This document shows positions 33,723-42,480 of a stretch of DNA of 64,000 bases, piece by piece. Both the position numbers and the translations under genes were made by a program. Every line of letters starts with the position of its first letter. Within the stretch, counting starts at the first letter, position 1. Source of the stretch: an uncultured Oscillospiraceae bacterium (GTDB taxonomy: Bacteria > Bacillota > Clostridia > Oscillospirales > Ruminococcaceae); contig CAKSIT010000001.1 of NCBI GenBank assembly GCA_934462925.1, positions 124,001-188,000 on the forward strand, read 5' to 3'. The notes below the pieces were generated by a model. The model was not told the origin of the DNA, searched no databases, and saw nothing but the letters and a program-made list of their open reading frames with translations.

Positions 33723-35315
33723 TTAATCCCTGCTGAATTTTCGCATAACCGCAAGCGCGGTGTGAATGCCGTCTACTGCCGCGGACATTATCCCGCCCGC
33801 GTAGCCTGCGCCCTCCCCGCAGGGGAAAAGGTTGTCCGCGCATTCCGCAGCGCCGTTTTCGCCGCGCGGTATGCGCACGGGCGAGGAGCTGCGCGTTTCT
33901 ATCGCAGTAAGCACGCTGTCGCTGTCCGAAAATCCGCTTATCCTGCGCTCAAAGAAGCACAGCCCATCTTTCAGCGGCTGCGCTATAAACTGCGGGAACA
34001 GCTCGCGCAGGTCCGCGCTCTCAACGCCCGGGAGATATGTCGGCGTAACGCGCCCGAGCGAGAGCGCGCCGCCGCTCCCCACGAACTCGCGCGTGAGCAT
34101 TGCGGGCGCAGCGCCCGTTCTGCCGCGCTTGCCCATCTCAAACGCCCTTTCCTCAAGGCGGCGTATGAACTCCGCGCCTCCGAGCGCTCCGCCGCCGAAG
34201 TCCTCGGGGCTTACTGACACGAGAACGGCGCTGTTGGCGTTCTCGCCCGCGCGGTCGAAAAAACTCATGCCGTTTGTTACAATGCTGCCCGCGCCGCTTG
34301 CGGAAGCCACAACGTAGCCCCCCGGACACATACAGAACGTGTACACGCCCCTGCCGTTTGCGCGGTAGGAGAGCTGGTATTCCGCAGGGGGAAGCGCGGG
34401 GTGACCCGCGAACCTGCCGTAAAGCGCTCTGTCAATGTCCTCTTGCAGGTGTTCTATCCTCGCGCCAACCGAAAACGGCTTTGGTACGAGCGTAACGCCG
34501 TTTTTAAGCAGCATGGCGAACGTATCGTGCGCGGAATGCCCCACGGCAAGCACAAGCGCGCCGCACGGTTCGTAAGCGCCGTTAACGCAAAGCGAAGCAA
34601 CTCGCCCGCCGCTTATTTTCAGCTCCTCCAGCGGGGAGAGAAAGCGCACCTCGCCGCCGCGCGCGATTATCTCGGCGCGCAGGTTCTTTACAACGCCGCG
34701 CAGCTTGTCCGTGCCGATATGCGGTTTTGCCTTTGCGAGTATCTCCGCGGGCGCGCCGAGCTGCACGAAGCGCTCCAGCACGCGCGCGCACAGCGGGTCG
34801 CCTATCCTTGTGGTAAGCTTGCCGTCAGAGAACGTCCCCGCGCCGCCCTCGCCGAACTGCACGTTGGCGCGCGGGTCGGGTACGCCGGTCCGCCACGAGC
34901 GCTCCACCGCCTGCACGCGCTCGTCCATAGCCGCGCCGCGCTCCAGCACCACGGGGCGGTAGCCGTATTCGCAGAGCGTGAGCGCGCAGAACATTCCCGC
35001 AGGACCGAAGCCCGCGACGTAAATGCGCCCGTCGGGCTTTTCCGTGCCAAACTCGGGGGACAGCCCGCTGTGCGTGAGCAAGCGCACGTCCGCGAAGCGC
35101 TCCGCAAGGGCGCGTTCCCTTTTAACGCTTGTAAGCTCCGCCTTAACGGAGCTTACAAAGCACACCTCTCCGCGGCGCGCGTCAACGGAGCTTTTATAGA
35201 GCGCTGCGCTCTTTACCTCGGCGGGTTTGAGCCGCAGCTTGTCCAGCGCCTTTGCAACGGCGTTTTCGCGCGGCTCGCCGAGGGCTGTTTTTATCTGTGA
35301 GATGATTATTGCCAT
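33723..35315 (-). CDS. NAD(P)/FAD-dependent oxidoreductase (COG2509-like)
   Basis: A 530-residue flavoprotein. A short N-terminal alpha/beta region (1-85) leads into an FAD-binding Rossmann motif (YVAGFGPAGMFCALTL, about 98-113). A GG-doublet-like region follows (ERGAAMDERVQAVE), and FPCGEGAGYAGGIMSAAVDG near the C-terminus closes the FAD site. This matches a widespread but poorly characterised family of uncharacterised FAD-dependent dehydrogenases found beside housekeeping genes in Clostridia. The start abuts the cdaR stop with no gap. Substrate unknown. Confidence 0.85.
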   Translation of the reverse strand: MAIIISQIKTALGEPRENAVAKALDKLRLKPAEVKSAALYKSSVDARRGEVCFVSSVKAELTSVKRERALAERFADVRLLTHSGLSPEFGTEKPDGRIYVAGFGPAGMFCALTLCEYGYRPVVLERGAAMDERVQAVERSWRTGVPDPRANVQFGEGGAGTFSDGKLTTRIGDPLCARVLERFVQLGAPAEILAKAKPHIGTDKLRGVVKNLRAEIIARGGEVRFLSPLEELKISGGRVASLCVNGAYEPCGALVLAVGHSAHDTFAMLLKNGVTLVPKPFSVGARIEHLQEDIDRALYGRFAGHPALPPAEYQLSYRANGRGVYTFCMCPGGYVVASASGAGSIVTNGMSFFDRAGENANSAVLVSVSPEDFGGGALGGAEFIRRLEERAFEMGKRGRTGAAPAMLTREFVGSGGALSLGRVTPTYLPGVESADLRELFPQFIAQPLKDGLCFFERRISGFSDSDSVLTAIETRSSSPVRIPRGENGAAECADNLFPCGEGAGYAGGIMSAAVDGIHTALAVMRKFSRD

Positions 35316-36587
35316 TTATTCTGTGTTTTCCTCGGTATAGTAGGCGTAGACAGCAGCCTTATAGCTGCCCGTTACCCAGCAGGTCTGATTGCTGCCGCGT
35401 ATGGTTATGGACAGCGGCACGTCCTGCGAACCCTCGCGCAGCGACACGCCAAGCAGGTTCGCCGTTACGAAGAAGTCCGCCGCGGTAAGCTCCGCGAGCT
35501 GCTCTGACGGGCCTATGGCGGTTATCGTAATCTCGTTTGTGATTAGCGACACGTCCATGCCGTCGGGCTTGTTGGTGACCGCGATATTGCTTATCGTGTA
35601 GTCGAGCTTGCCGTAGTCCGCGATATCCCACGTTATCTGCGCGTTTACGTTGCCCGAGAGGTTCTTGCAGTCCTTAGGCAGCGGGATAGGCACGATGGTC
35701 TTTTGGTTGAGCCTTATGTCGCTTATGTCTATCATGCCGATATCAAGCTCGCTCTGGTTGTCGAGCGAATCGTCGGGAACGGCTACGATAATGGTTTTGG
35801 GGGAGATGTCGAAGCGCAGGCTCGACTGGTCGAAATTCGGCGGGCAGTTTACAAGGCGGAACGCGAGCGTAAGCTCCTTTTGCCTGTAAACGGGGATATT
35901 TACGGAGATTATCTCTGCGGATATCTCAATGTCGCTTGTGGAGAGCTTTGCGTTGTTTGCGCCGTATACCGTAACCTCGCCTGCGGTTTCGTGCGATTCG
36001 GTTACCTCGCCGCTGAGCGTGGAGCGCGCTTCAATGCGCGTTATCTTGTTAAGCACGCTTGCAGAACCCGTGAGCGTTACCTTTGCGGGGTTCGCCTGAA
36101 TGCCGTCCGCGTCGAGGAAGTAGCCCTCGGCTGCGGAAACGTCGGGCGCGGTAGCGGTAACGTCGAACTCGCGCGAGATTATCTCCTCAACGACTATAGT
36201 CACCGTCAGCGTGTGAACTTCCTTTATCGTGCATTCCGCGTCAACGGCAGCGACTTCTATCGGCACGGTTTTCGTACCCGCAGAGGACACCGACGACAGG
36301 TCGAGCGCGGCGGTAAAATCGTTGTTAGTGAGCTTTACCACGTCGAAGCGCTTGCCCTCGATGGTGATGTCCACCGATTTCTGATAGTCGCTTACGATTT
36401 GCAGATTGTTCTGCTTCATGTAGTCGGTGGGCGCGGCGGTTATCGGGATATTTGCGATGGTAGAGGTGACAGTCGGGTACACCTCCACGGTAACGAACAG
36501 CCAGAAGCCCACCGCGATAACGAACGCTAATATAAGCAGCCCTATGTTCGCCCTGAGGTCTGCGCCTATTTTCTTGAGAAATTCCAT
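35316..36587 (-). CDS. cdaR: CdaA regulator, YbbR-domain protein
   Basis: A 423-residue protein with one N-terminal membrane helix (about 14-35) and several extracytoplasmic YbbR repeats (about 45-410), seen as repeated V-P-V/I-P-I strand patterns. In Firmicutes CdaR sits beside CdaA and modulates diadenylate cyclase activity from outside the membrane. It is 13 bases after cdaA with GGAGGTAA as ribosome site. The glmM gene that often follows is absent; the FAD protein takes its place. Confidence 0.92.
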   Translation of the reverse strand: MEFLKKIGADLRANIGLLILAFVIAVGFWLFVTVEVYPTVTSTIANIPITAAPTDYMKQNNLQIVSDYQKSVDITIEGKRFDVVKLTNNDFTAALDLSSVSSAGTKTVPIEVAAVDAECTIKEVHTLTVTIVVEEIISREFDVTATAPDVSAAEGYFLDADGIQANPAKVTLTGSASVLNKITRIEARSTLSGEVTESHETAGEVTVYGANNAKLSTSDIEISAEIISVNIPVYRQKELTLAFRLVNCPPNFDQSSLRFDISPKTIIVAVPDDSLDNQSELDIGMIDISDIRLNQKTIVPIPLPKDCKNLSGNVNAQITWDIADYGKLDYTISNIAVTNKPDGMDVSLITNEITITAIGPSEQLAELTAADFFVTANLLGVSLREGSQDVPLSITIRGSNQTCWVTGSYKAAVYAYYTEENTE

Positions 36588-36600
36588 TGTGCGTTACCTC

Positions 36601-37476
36601 CTACTGCTGCTTGGGCTGCGGTTTGCGGCGGCCTTTCAGCAGGCGGCCGTGCGAGTCCTCGGGCATTTTCTTCTTAAGAATATTTATGAGGTCCTCCTTG
36701 GTGATGTCGCGGGTAAGCTGCCCCTCGAACGCCACGGAGATTTTTCCCGTTTCCTCGGACACGACGATTATAAGCGCGTCGGATTTTTCGCTTAAGCCTA
36801 TTGCAGCCCTGTGGCGCGTGCCAAGCTCTGAAGCTAAGTAGCTGTCGTTTTCGGGCATGGGCAGGTAGCACGAAGCGGCGTAAATGCGGTTGTCGCGGAT
36901 AATCACCGCGCCGTCGTGAAGCGGCGCTTTGTTAAAGAACAGGTTGCACAGCAGGTTCGCCTCGACGTTGGCGTTGATTATGGCGTTGTTCTCCTTGATG
37001 TACTCGGAGATTTTCGTCTGCCGCTCGATTACTATGAGCGCGCCCGTCTTGCTTTCGTGCATTTGCTGGCAGGCGTCGGCTATCTCGGCGATAGCGGTGC
37101 TGCGCGCGGACTTGTCGAGCGGGGAGTTCGTCACGGGCGTGCCTATGGGTACGCGGGTGCGCCCGACTTTCTCGAGAATACGGCGCAGCTCCGGCTGGAA
37201 CACGATGATAAGCGCGATAAGTCCCACCTGAAAGAAGTTTTCGATGATGTAGGTTATGGCCTGCAATTGCAGCAGGAATTTCGCTAAGAGATACACCACC
37301 ACAAGGATAACTACGCCCTTGAGAAGCTGCGCGGCGCGCGTTTCCTTCATGAGTTTAAGAATGTAGTAGATTAGAATTGTAAGCAGCAGTATGTCAAGCA
37401 CGCCCGACAGCCCCGCAGAGGCAATAAGGTCGATAAAGCTGCGAATCACTAGTATTATGCTGTTGAAAATATCCAC
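36601..37476 (-). CDS. cdaA: diadenylate cyclase CdaA
   Basis: A 291-residue membrane enzyme making cyclic di-AMP from two ATP, the messenger for potassium and turgor control. Three N-terminal helices (about 8-95) precede the DAC domain with both signature motifs: DGA (188-190, APLHDGAVII) and RHR (221-223, GTRHRAAIGLSE). It starts with GTG, with AAAGGAG upstream. The C-terminus is basic and proline/glutamine-rich (RRKPQPKQQ). It lies 23 bases after degV, inside a housekeeping minus-strand operon. Confidence 0.96.
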   Translation of the reverse strand: MDIFNSIILVIRSFIDLIASAGLSGVLDILLLTILIYYILKLMKETRAAQLLKGVVILVVVYLLAKFLLQLQAITYIIENFFQVGLIALIIVFQPELRRILEKVGRTRVPIGTPVTNSPLDKSARSTAIAEIADACQQMHESKTGALIVIERQTKISEYIKENNAIINANVEANLLCNLFFNKAPLHDGAVIIRDNRIYAASCYLPMPENDSYLASELGTRHRAAIGLSEKSDALIIVVSEETGKISVAFEGQLTRDITKEDLINILKKKMPEDSHGRLLKGRRKPQPKQQ

Positions 37477-37499
37477 GTTGCCGCTCCTTTACATAAGGG

Positions 37500-38378
37500 T
37501 CAGGTAAGCTCCCCGCGCTCTGCGCCGCGTATAAGCACGCCGATAAACTCGTACCCTGCGTTGCAGCTTACCACCGCGCCGCACTTTTCAACAAGGGCGG
37601 GGCCGTAGCCTACGCGCTTTGTCATCTTGTCGATAAACTCCTTATCGCAGTCGGGGCGGGTGGTGGTTATAACGCACCACGGGGTTTCGGGAATCATGTT
37701 TTTGGCGATGGTTTCCACAGCCGCGTCTATTACCGCCTTTTCGCCGCGGACCTTGCGCAGCACCTGCGTTTTGTCGTCGTAAAGCGAAATGAGCGGGCGC
37801 AGCCCCATAAGCTCGCCGAGGAACGAAGCCGCCGCGGAGATACGTCCGGACTTCTTCATATGGCGCAGGTCGAAGCCGATTATGTAGCTTTCGGAGTGGC
37901 GCGCCCAGTCGGTGAGATACGCGACGACGCTTTCGGCGTCCTGCCCCTCCTCTATCTTGCGGCACGCCTCGAGAATGGGGTAGCCGTAGCAGAGCGTGTA
38001 GTTGCGCGAATCAACGGTGTACACCTTAAGGTCGGCAAGGTCCGCGACGTTCTGCTTTGCGAGTACGGCGTTGGAGTAGGTCTGCGAACCCGCGCCGTTT
38101 ATTACGTCCACGATTATTTCGCGCGCGCCGTCGTCGTAAAGGCTGCGGAACTGGTCCTCGAACTGCATGGGCGTGAGCTGTGCGTGCTTGGGTATCTCGT
38201 CGCTGTCTTTAAGCAGCTTGTAGAACTGCTCGGGCGTAAAGTCCTTTCTGTCTGTAAAGCTCTCGCCGTTAAGCGTTATGGAAAACGGCATGACGGTGAG
38301 TATGTGCGACCACTTAAGCTCCGCCTCGGGGGAGATGTCGCAGCCGCTGTCTGTGATTATTCTGACCTTCTGGCTCAT
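37500..38378 (-). CDS. DegV family fatty-acid-binding protein
   Basis: A 292-residue DegV protein. It begins with the family signature (VRIITDSGCDIS, residues 4-15), and PKHAQLTPMQF carries the conserved T-S/T-Q-P-like loop. DegV proteins bind fatty acids and in Firmicutes can act as FakB subunits, presenting exogenous fatty acids to FakA kinase. No fakA gene is in the window, so the FakB role is possible only. It lies between trmL and cdaA in the same transcript. Confidence 0.92.
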   Translation of the reverse strand: MSQKVRIITDSGCDISPEAELKWSHILTVMPFSITLNGESFTDRKDFTPEQFYKLLKDSDEIPKHAQLTPMQFEDQFRSLYDDGAREIIVDVINGAGSQTYSNAVLAKQNVADLADLKVYTVDSRNYTLCYGYPILEACRKIEEGQDAESVVAYLTDWARHSESYIIGFDLRHMKKSGRISAAASFLGELMGLRPLISLYDDKTQVLRKVRGEKAVIDAAVETIAKNMIPETPWCVITTTRPDCDKEFIDKMTKRVGYGPALVEKCGAVVSCNAGYEFIGVLIRGAERGELT

Positions 38379-38417
38379 GATTGTGTTCCTTTCGTGTTCG
38401 TGATGTCTTATGTGCGC

Positions 38418-38921
38418 TCACGGGGCGTCGTTCCAGTCGAACCGCGTGAGCTGCCCGCTGTTTTGCAGCGCGGGGAAATCCCATTGCCGCAGCACCTCGT
38501 AGGCGGCTATGGCAACGGAGTTTGACAGGTTAAGGCTGCGCAGCGTTGGCTGCATGGGAATCCTCACGCACTCGCTGCGGTGCGCGAAAAGCAGCTCCTC
38601 GGGCAGTCCCGCGTCCTCTCTGCCGAAGATAAGCCAGCACTTGTCGGGATAGGCGGCGTCGGTATAGCGGTTCTGCGCCTTTGTGGTGAAGAAGAACCGC
38701 GCTCCTTCCGTTCTCGCGAAAAAGTCCGCGAAGCCGTCGTAATAGGTGATGTCGAGGTAGTGCCAGTAATCAAGCCCCGCGCGCTTAAGCTTCCTGTCGT
38801 CTATCTCAAAGCCCATTGGCTTTATCAGGTGAAGCCGCGCGCCCGTTACCGCGCAGGTGCGGGCTATATTGCCCGTGTTCTGCGGTATCTGCGGCTCGGC
38901 AAGGACTATATTGAGTTCCAT
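38418..38921 (-). CDS. trmL: tRNA (cytidine/uridine-34 2'-O)-methyltransferase TrmL
   Basis: A 167-residue SPOUT-class methyltransferase that 2'-O-methylates the wobble base of tRNA-Leu. The family motifs are present: N-terminal EPQIPQNTGNIARTC (residues 9-23) and C-terminal knot strands LIFGREDAGLPEE and PTLRSLNLSNSVAIAAYE, which bind SAM. Length is typical. A promoter (TTGCAA-17-TAAAAT, 39003-38975 on the minus strand) lies upstream, making it the first gene of the trmL-degV-cdaA-cdaR-FAD-GH31 run. Confidence 0.95.
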   Translation of the reverse strand: MELNIVLAEPQIPQNTGNIARTCAVTGARLHLIKPMGFEIDDRKLKRAGLDYWHYLDITYYDGFADFFARTEGARFFFTTKAQNRYTDAAYPDKCWLIFGREDAGLPEELLFAHRSECVRIPMQPTLRSLNLSNSVAIAAYEVLRQWDFPALQNSGQLTRFDWNDAP

Positions 38922-39089
38922 GTTATGCGCCCGCTTTCCGTGCGGCGGCGTTTCGCCGAAGCCTGCACATATTTATTTTAACATACTCCGCCCTTTTTTG
39001 CAATAGATTTTTGTATGGCTTTCATATTTTCTTGTTACAGCCGCGTGCGAATACTTTTTCGGCAGATTGTATTATTTTTGCAAAACCCC

Positions 39090-39118
39090 TTGCAAAGACG
39101 CGGGGTTTATTATATAAT
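39090..39118 (+). promoter_or_regulatory. promoter of zapA-like gene
   Basis: TTGCAA (39090-39095), 17 bases, TATAAT (39113-39118). Confidence 0.82.
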
Positions 39119-39184
39119 GTTAATATAGGATTTTATGCGGCGAAGCCTGTTTTCCGCGCAAGAACACCGAAAGGACTGTTTAAT

Positions 39185-40345
39185 ATGCTTAACAAGAAAG
39201 TTTCAGTATCAATATACAGAAAGACCTACACGCTGATGACCGACGACGTAGCGCAGCTTACAGCGAGCGCAAAGGCGGTGGACGACGCTATGAGCGCGTT
39301 CGGGGCGAAAAAAGGACTTTCACGCGAGGACTGCGCTGTTATGGGCGCGCTTAGCCTTGCGGATGAAAACGCTGTTATAAAGGCGCAGCTTACCGCGGCA
39401 AAGGGCGCTGCCGCACGCCTTGCCGACGCGGAAAAGCGCGAAAAGGCCGTGGGCGAGCGCGCAGCGGCGCTTGAAAAGGAAAACGCCGCGCTTAAGGGCG
39501 AGGCTATGGCGCGCACCGCCGCAGAGCGCCGCGTGGCGGAGCTTGAAGCGAAATGCGCGGAGCTTACGGACAAGCTGGGCGCGGCTTCTGCGGCTGCGGA
39601 AAAGGCTGCCGCCGCGCAGAAGAACCTTGACGAGGCGCTTAAGCTTGCAGCGGAGCTTGACGAGAAGAACAGGGCGCTTTCCGAGGAAAAGACGAAGCTT
39701 GAAGCGGACGCAGCCGCGCAGAGGTCCGCAACGCAGGCGGCGGGCGAGAAGCTTTCCGCGTGCGAAAAGGCGTGCGCGCAGGAAAAGCGGCGCGCGGACG
39801 GCGCGGAAAAGGAACGCGGCGAGCTTGCAAAGCGCGCGGATTCCCTTGAAAAGGAGCTTGCGGCGCTAAGAGCCGACAGGGACGCGCTTACAAAGGCGAA
39901 CGCGGAGCTTAACAAGATAAACGCGCAGCTTGAACGCGCGAACGGCGAGCTTGGCGAAAACGGCAGCAGCGCGGCGGCTGAAAAATCCGAGCTTGAAAAG
40001 CGTGTGCAGGAGCTTGAAAAGGAGCTGTCGGAAGCGCGCAGCCTTTCGGGCGAGGAGCAGCTTTCCGCGCAGAAGAAGATAGAGGAGCTTACAAAGGCGT
40101 GCGCGGACCGCGAGGAGCTTATGGTGCGCGTGTCCCAGCTTGAAAGCGAGAACAAGGCGCTTAAAGAGGGCGCGGGCGGCGCTGAGGAGCGCGTAAGGGA
40201 GTACGATGCGCTCTCTGCGAAATTTGGCGAGCTAAAGGCAAAGAGCGACGCGCAGGCAAAGGAGATACGCACGCTTAAAAAGACCAACGCTTCGCTTGAA
40301 AAGCAGCTCAGCGAGATGATGGAGGACGGGCAGCTTACACTATGA
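39185..40345 (+). CDS. ZapA-like cell division protein with long coiled coil
   Basis: A 386-residue protein. Residues 1-70 match the ZapA family (KKVSVSIYRKTYTLMTDD, then a helix), which binds and bundles FtsZ. Ordinary ZapA stops near residue 100, but here about 300 residues of almost uninterrupted Ala/Glu/Lys/Leu coiled coil follow (80-380), an unusual fusion-length extension. The start at 39185 follows AAAGGA. It overlaps the U32 peptidase gene by four bases; the zapA-U32 pairing is common in Clostridia. The long high-GC coiled coil produces a large antisense open frame that is not a gene. Confidence 0.85.
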   Translation: MLNKKVSVSIYRKTYTLMTDDVAQLTASAKAVDDAMSAFGAKKGLSREDCAVMGALSLADENAVIKAQLTAAKGAAARLADAEKREKAVGERAAALEKENAALKGEAMARTAAERRVAELEAKCAELTDKLGAASAAAEKAAAAQKNLDEALKLAAELDEKNRALSEEKTKLEADAAAQRSATQAAGEKLSACEKACAQEKRRADGAEKERGELAKRADSLEKELAALRADRDALTKANAELNKINAQLERANGELGENGSSAAAEKSELEKRVQELEKELSEARSLSGEEQLSAQKKIEELTKACADREELMVRVSQLESENKALKEGAGGAEERVREYDALSAKFGELKAKSDAQAKEIRTLKKTNASLEKQLSEMMEDGQLTL

Positions 40346-42426
40346 GCGAAATACTTGCCCCCTGCGGGGGATACGAGAGCCTGACGGCGGCGCTCAATGC
40401 GGGCGCGGACGCTGTGTATGCGGGCATGAAAAGCTTTTCGGCGCGTAAAAACGCCGAAAATTTTTCTGACGAGGAGCTGCTTGAAGCCTGCCGCGAATGC
40501 CACAGGCGCGGCGCAAAGCTCTACCTTGCGCTGAACACGCTTGTGTACGACGGCGAACTTGCTGAATTTGCGCGCTGCGTTGAAACGGCTGCAAAGTACG
40601 GCGTTGACGGCGTTATCGTGCAGGATATCGGCGCGGCGCGGCTTGCGCGCAGGCTCTGTCCGGAGCTGCCGCTGCACGCCTCGACGCAGATGACACTTAA
40701 CAGCGTAAGCGGCGTGAGAGCGGCGCAGGCGCTTGGTTTTGTACGCGTGGTTATCGGGCGGGAGCTTAGCCTTGAGCAGATAAGGCGCATACGCAGCCGC
40801 ACCGACGCGGAGCTTGAGCTGTTCGTACACGGCGCTTTGTGCGTGTGCGTAAGCGGGCAATGCTACATGAGCAGCATATTCGGCGGGCGCAGCGGAAACA
40901 GGGGGCTGTGCGCGCAGCCGTGCAGGCTGGATTTCGGCTTCGGCGGCAGGCACGGGGTGATTTCGCTTAAGGACAGCTCGCTTGTGCCGCACCTGCGCGA
41001 GCTTGAAGCGCTCGGCATAGAATCGTTTAAGATTGAGGGCAGAATGAAGCGCCCCGAATACGCAGCGTGCGCCGCGGACGCGTGCAGGCGCTCCCTTGCG
41101 GGGGAGGAATACGACGCGCAGCGCCTGTCGGACATATTCTCGCGCGGGGGGCTTACGGACGGCTACTTTACGGGAGATATGCGCGATATGCAGGGTACGC
41201 GCGGCAAGGAGGACGTGCAGCGCTCCTCTGCGGCGCTAAGCGGCATAAAGGCGCTTTACAAGGACGTGCGGCAGACCTTGCGCGCGGACGTTCGCACCAC
41301 GATAAAGACGGGCTTGCCTATAAGCGCGCGGGCGGAGTGCTGCGGCGTTACCGTGCAGGCGCAGGGGGAACTGCCGCAAATTGCGCAGAGCGCCCCCGCT
41401 ACGGCGCAGAGCGTGCGCGGGAGAATGGCGAAGCTGGGCGGCACGCAGTTTTACGCGGGCGACGTTACCGCAGACGTGGACGACGGGCTGTTTGTACCCG
41501 CCGCCGCGCTCAACGCCCTGCGCAGGCAGCTGTGCGAGCGGCTTGACGAGGCGGTGACGGAGCGCAATACGCCGCGCTATACGCTCTCTGGGGAAATACC
41601 GCAGGCTGCGGGAACGCGCGCTGCGGACGCGCCCGAAAAAGCGCCCGAGCTTCGCGCGGAGGTTGCGACGGCGGAGCAGCTTAAGCAGGCGCTGGAGCTG
41701 CCGTTCGGGCTGGCGTACGCGCCGCTTACGCTGCTTAGCGAGGATACGCCCTGCAAGGACAGGGTGGCTGTGCTGCCGCCGTTCGTCCTTTCGGACTGCG
41801 AGGACGAGGTGCGCGGGCAGCTCATGCGGCTGAGGCGCGCGGGCTTCACAAAGGGTGCGGCAATGACCCTTGCGCACGCGCAGCTGCTTAAGGAGTGCGG
41901 CTACGCTGTTCACGGCGGCTATCGCATGAACATTGCGAACAGCTTGTCCGCGGGCGTGTGCGCGGAGCTTGGCTTTGCGGACGTCACGCTTTCGTTTGAA
42001 TGCACGATAGCGCAGCTTTCCGCGCTTAAAAGCCCGATACCGTGCGGCGTTGTGGCGTACGGGCGGCTGCCGCTTATGGTAATGCGGCGCTGTCCCGCCG
42101 CGGACGGCGCGCCGAGGGGGCTTGCGTTCACCGACGGGAGCGGTACGCCCTGCGGCGCGTGCGCGCGAAAAGAGCCGTGCGGCGCTTCATTAACGGACAG
42201 GCGCGGCAACGAAATGCCGCTATTGTGCGGGGGCAACAGCGTGGAGCTGCTCAACCCCGACACGCTTATTATGAGCGACAGAATGCGCGACCTGCGCGGG
42301 TTCGATTTCGCGGTACTGCGGTTCACGAACGAGAGCGGCCTTAAAAGCGTTTACGATATGTACGCGGGCGGCGGCAAGCCCTCAGGCAGCCTTACGCGCG
42401 GGCTTTACTACAGGGGCGCGGAGTGA
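40342..42426 (+). CDS. U32 family peptidase-like protein (RlhA/TrhP type)
   Basis: A 694-residue protein of the U32 family: an N-terminal barrel (LAPCGGYESLTAALNAGADAVY, residues 5-26) and the U32 signature region around residues 165-250 (FVHGALCVCVSGQCYMSS, GNRGLCAQPCR, SLKDSS) with several cysteines able to bind an iron-sulfur cluster. A large central region is like the DUF3656 domain of long U32 members. Close relatives act in prephenate-dependent hydroxylation of rRNA or tRNA rather than proteolysis, so the peptidase name is historical. Translationally coupled to the zapA-like gene. Confidence 0.9.
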   Translation: MSEILAPCGGYESLTAALNAGADAVYAGMKSFSARKNAENFSDEELLEACRECHRRGAKLYLALNTLVYDGELAEFARCVETAAKYGVDGVIVQDIGAARLARRLCPELPLHASTQMTLNSVSGVRAAQALGFVRVVIGRELSLEQIRRIRSRTDAELELFVHGALCVCVSGQCYMSSIFGGRSGNRGLCAQPCRLDFGFGGRHGVISLKDSSLVPHLRELEALGIESFKIEGRMKRPEYAACAADACRRSLAGEEYDAQRLSDIFSRGGLTDGYFTGDMRDMQGTRGKEDVQRSSAALSGIKALYKDVRQTLRADVRTTIKTGLPISARAECCGVTVQAQGELPQIAQSAPATAQSVRGRMAKLGGTQFYAGDVTADVDDGLFVPAAALNALRRQLCERLDEAVTERNTPRYTLSGEIPQAAGTRAADAPEKAPELRAEVATAEQLKQALELPFGLAYAPLTLLSEDTPCKDRVAVLPPFVLSDCEDEVRGQLMRLRRAGFTKGAAMTLAHAQLLKECGYAVHGGYRMNIANSLSAGVCAELGFADVTLSFECTIAQLSALKSPIPCGVVAYGRLPLMVMRRCPAADGAPRGLAFTDGSGTPCGACARKEPCGASLTDRRGNEMPLLCGGNSVELLNPDTLIMSDRMRDLRGFDFAVLRFTNESGLKSVYDMYAGGGKPSGSLTRGLYYRGAE

Positions 42427-42480
42427 TTCGGATAAGATTAACGTAAATTCGGCGGCAACGCCTATGATAAGGAGAATAAC

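Noticed and set aside
39226..40992. Long minus-strand open frame (588 codons)
   Set aside because: It is antisense to the high-GC zapA-like coiled coil and the U32 gene. It is Ser/Ala/Phe-rich low-complexity translation with no family resemblance.
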